Part shown: piece after piece, positions 5,857 to 5,941 of the stretch
How the letters are laid out: every line of letters starts with the position of its first letter
How positions within the stretch are numbered: the first letter of the stretch is position 1
Assembly (NCBI GenBank): GCA_002690375.1
Contig: NZEH01000012.1
Coordinates: 1 to 5,941, forward strand
From: Dehalococcoidales bacterium
GTDB taxonomy: Bacteria; Chloroflexota; Dehalococcoidia; Dehalococcoidales; ARS1013
DNA length: 5,941 nt
Reading direction: 5' to 3'
Translations under genes and position numbers: made by a program
Notes under the pieces: model-generated
The model's input: only the letters and a program-made list of their open reading frames with translations
The model's database searches: none
What the model was told of the DNA's origin: nothing

Positions 5857-5865
5857 TCTCCTCCT
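5857..5865 (-). promoter_or_regulatory. Ribosome binding site of the tusA-like gene
   Basis: On the - strand AGGAGGAGA lies 3 nt before the GTG start (5853-5851), with the GGAGG core at about 6 nt. It is the strongest Shine-Dalgarno site attached to a gene in this window and settles the GTG start. Upstream of it (5866-5941) I find no promoter with both boxes in good match. Confidence 0.75.
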
Positions 5866-5941
5866 TGATTTGTCTATAGAGAGATACTGCCTAGATAAAA
5901 AGGGTCACTTTTGACTTACGCGCCAGGTTCAAGAAATAGGC

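Noticed and set aside
5903..5939. Promoter on the + strand (TTGACT at 5911-5916) or on the - strand (TTGAAC at 5932-5927) near the right edge
   Set aside because: Neither has a -10 box at 16-18 bp with more than a chance match, so no promoter is claimed for this end of the window.

Overview
The window carries five genes on the + strand and one convergent gene on the - strand, with no mobile element, RNA gene, CRISPR array or clear gene break. The first gene is cut by the left window edge. By eye the base composition is slightly below 50% GC. Shine-Dalgarno sites are G-rich, and three of the five visible starts are GTG. The protein types (an actinobacterial-type inositol-phosphate synthase, a PimA-like glycosyltransferase, a PurA, an M50-CBS protease and a stand-alone TusA-like protein) suggest a bacterium. 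My best guess is an uncultured Chloroflexota of the Dehalococcoidia type. That placement rests on general resemblance and was not tested by a search.

Left half (1-2803): a three-gene lipid module on one strand with gaps of about 50 bp. It holds (i) myo-inositol-1-phosphate synthase, 5'-truncated; (ii) a GT4 glycosyltransferase resembling the mycobacterial phosphatidylinositol mannosyltransferase PimA; and (iii) a CDP-alcohol phosphatidyltransferase resembling phosphatidylinositol-phosphate synthase (PgsA1). Read together, glucose-6-phosphate would become inositol-1-phosphate (Ino1). This would be joined to CDP-diacylglycerol to give phosphatidylinositol phosphate (PgsA-like), dephosphorylated by a phosphatase not present here, and then glycosylated by the PimA-like enzyme. 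It looks like a compact pathway for phosphatidylinositol and a glycosylated inositol lipid.

Middle (2804-4460): a 127-bp leader with two copies of a GGGGAGATAA Shine-Dalgarno block precedes purA (adenylosuccinate synthetase, complete, key residues visible). A 246-bp AT-rich gap follows. It holds a good sigma70-type promoter candidate, a dyad over its -35 box, and a stable-looking hairpin directly before the next ribosome binding site.

Right half (4461-5941): a membrane site-2-protease family metalloprotease with two C-terminal CBS domains, then a 52-bp convergent junction, then a TusA-family sulfur carrier protein on the - strand with a near-perfect Shine-Dalgarno site. The right-hand 75 bases upstream of the tusA-like gene hold no feature I can support.

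The most interesting point is the inositol-phospholipid module outside its familiar actinobacterial setting, if the host assignment holds. The rest is ordinary housekeeping gene content with some regulatory structures worth checking.
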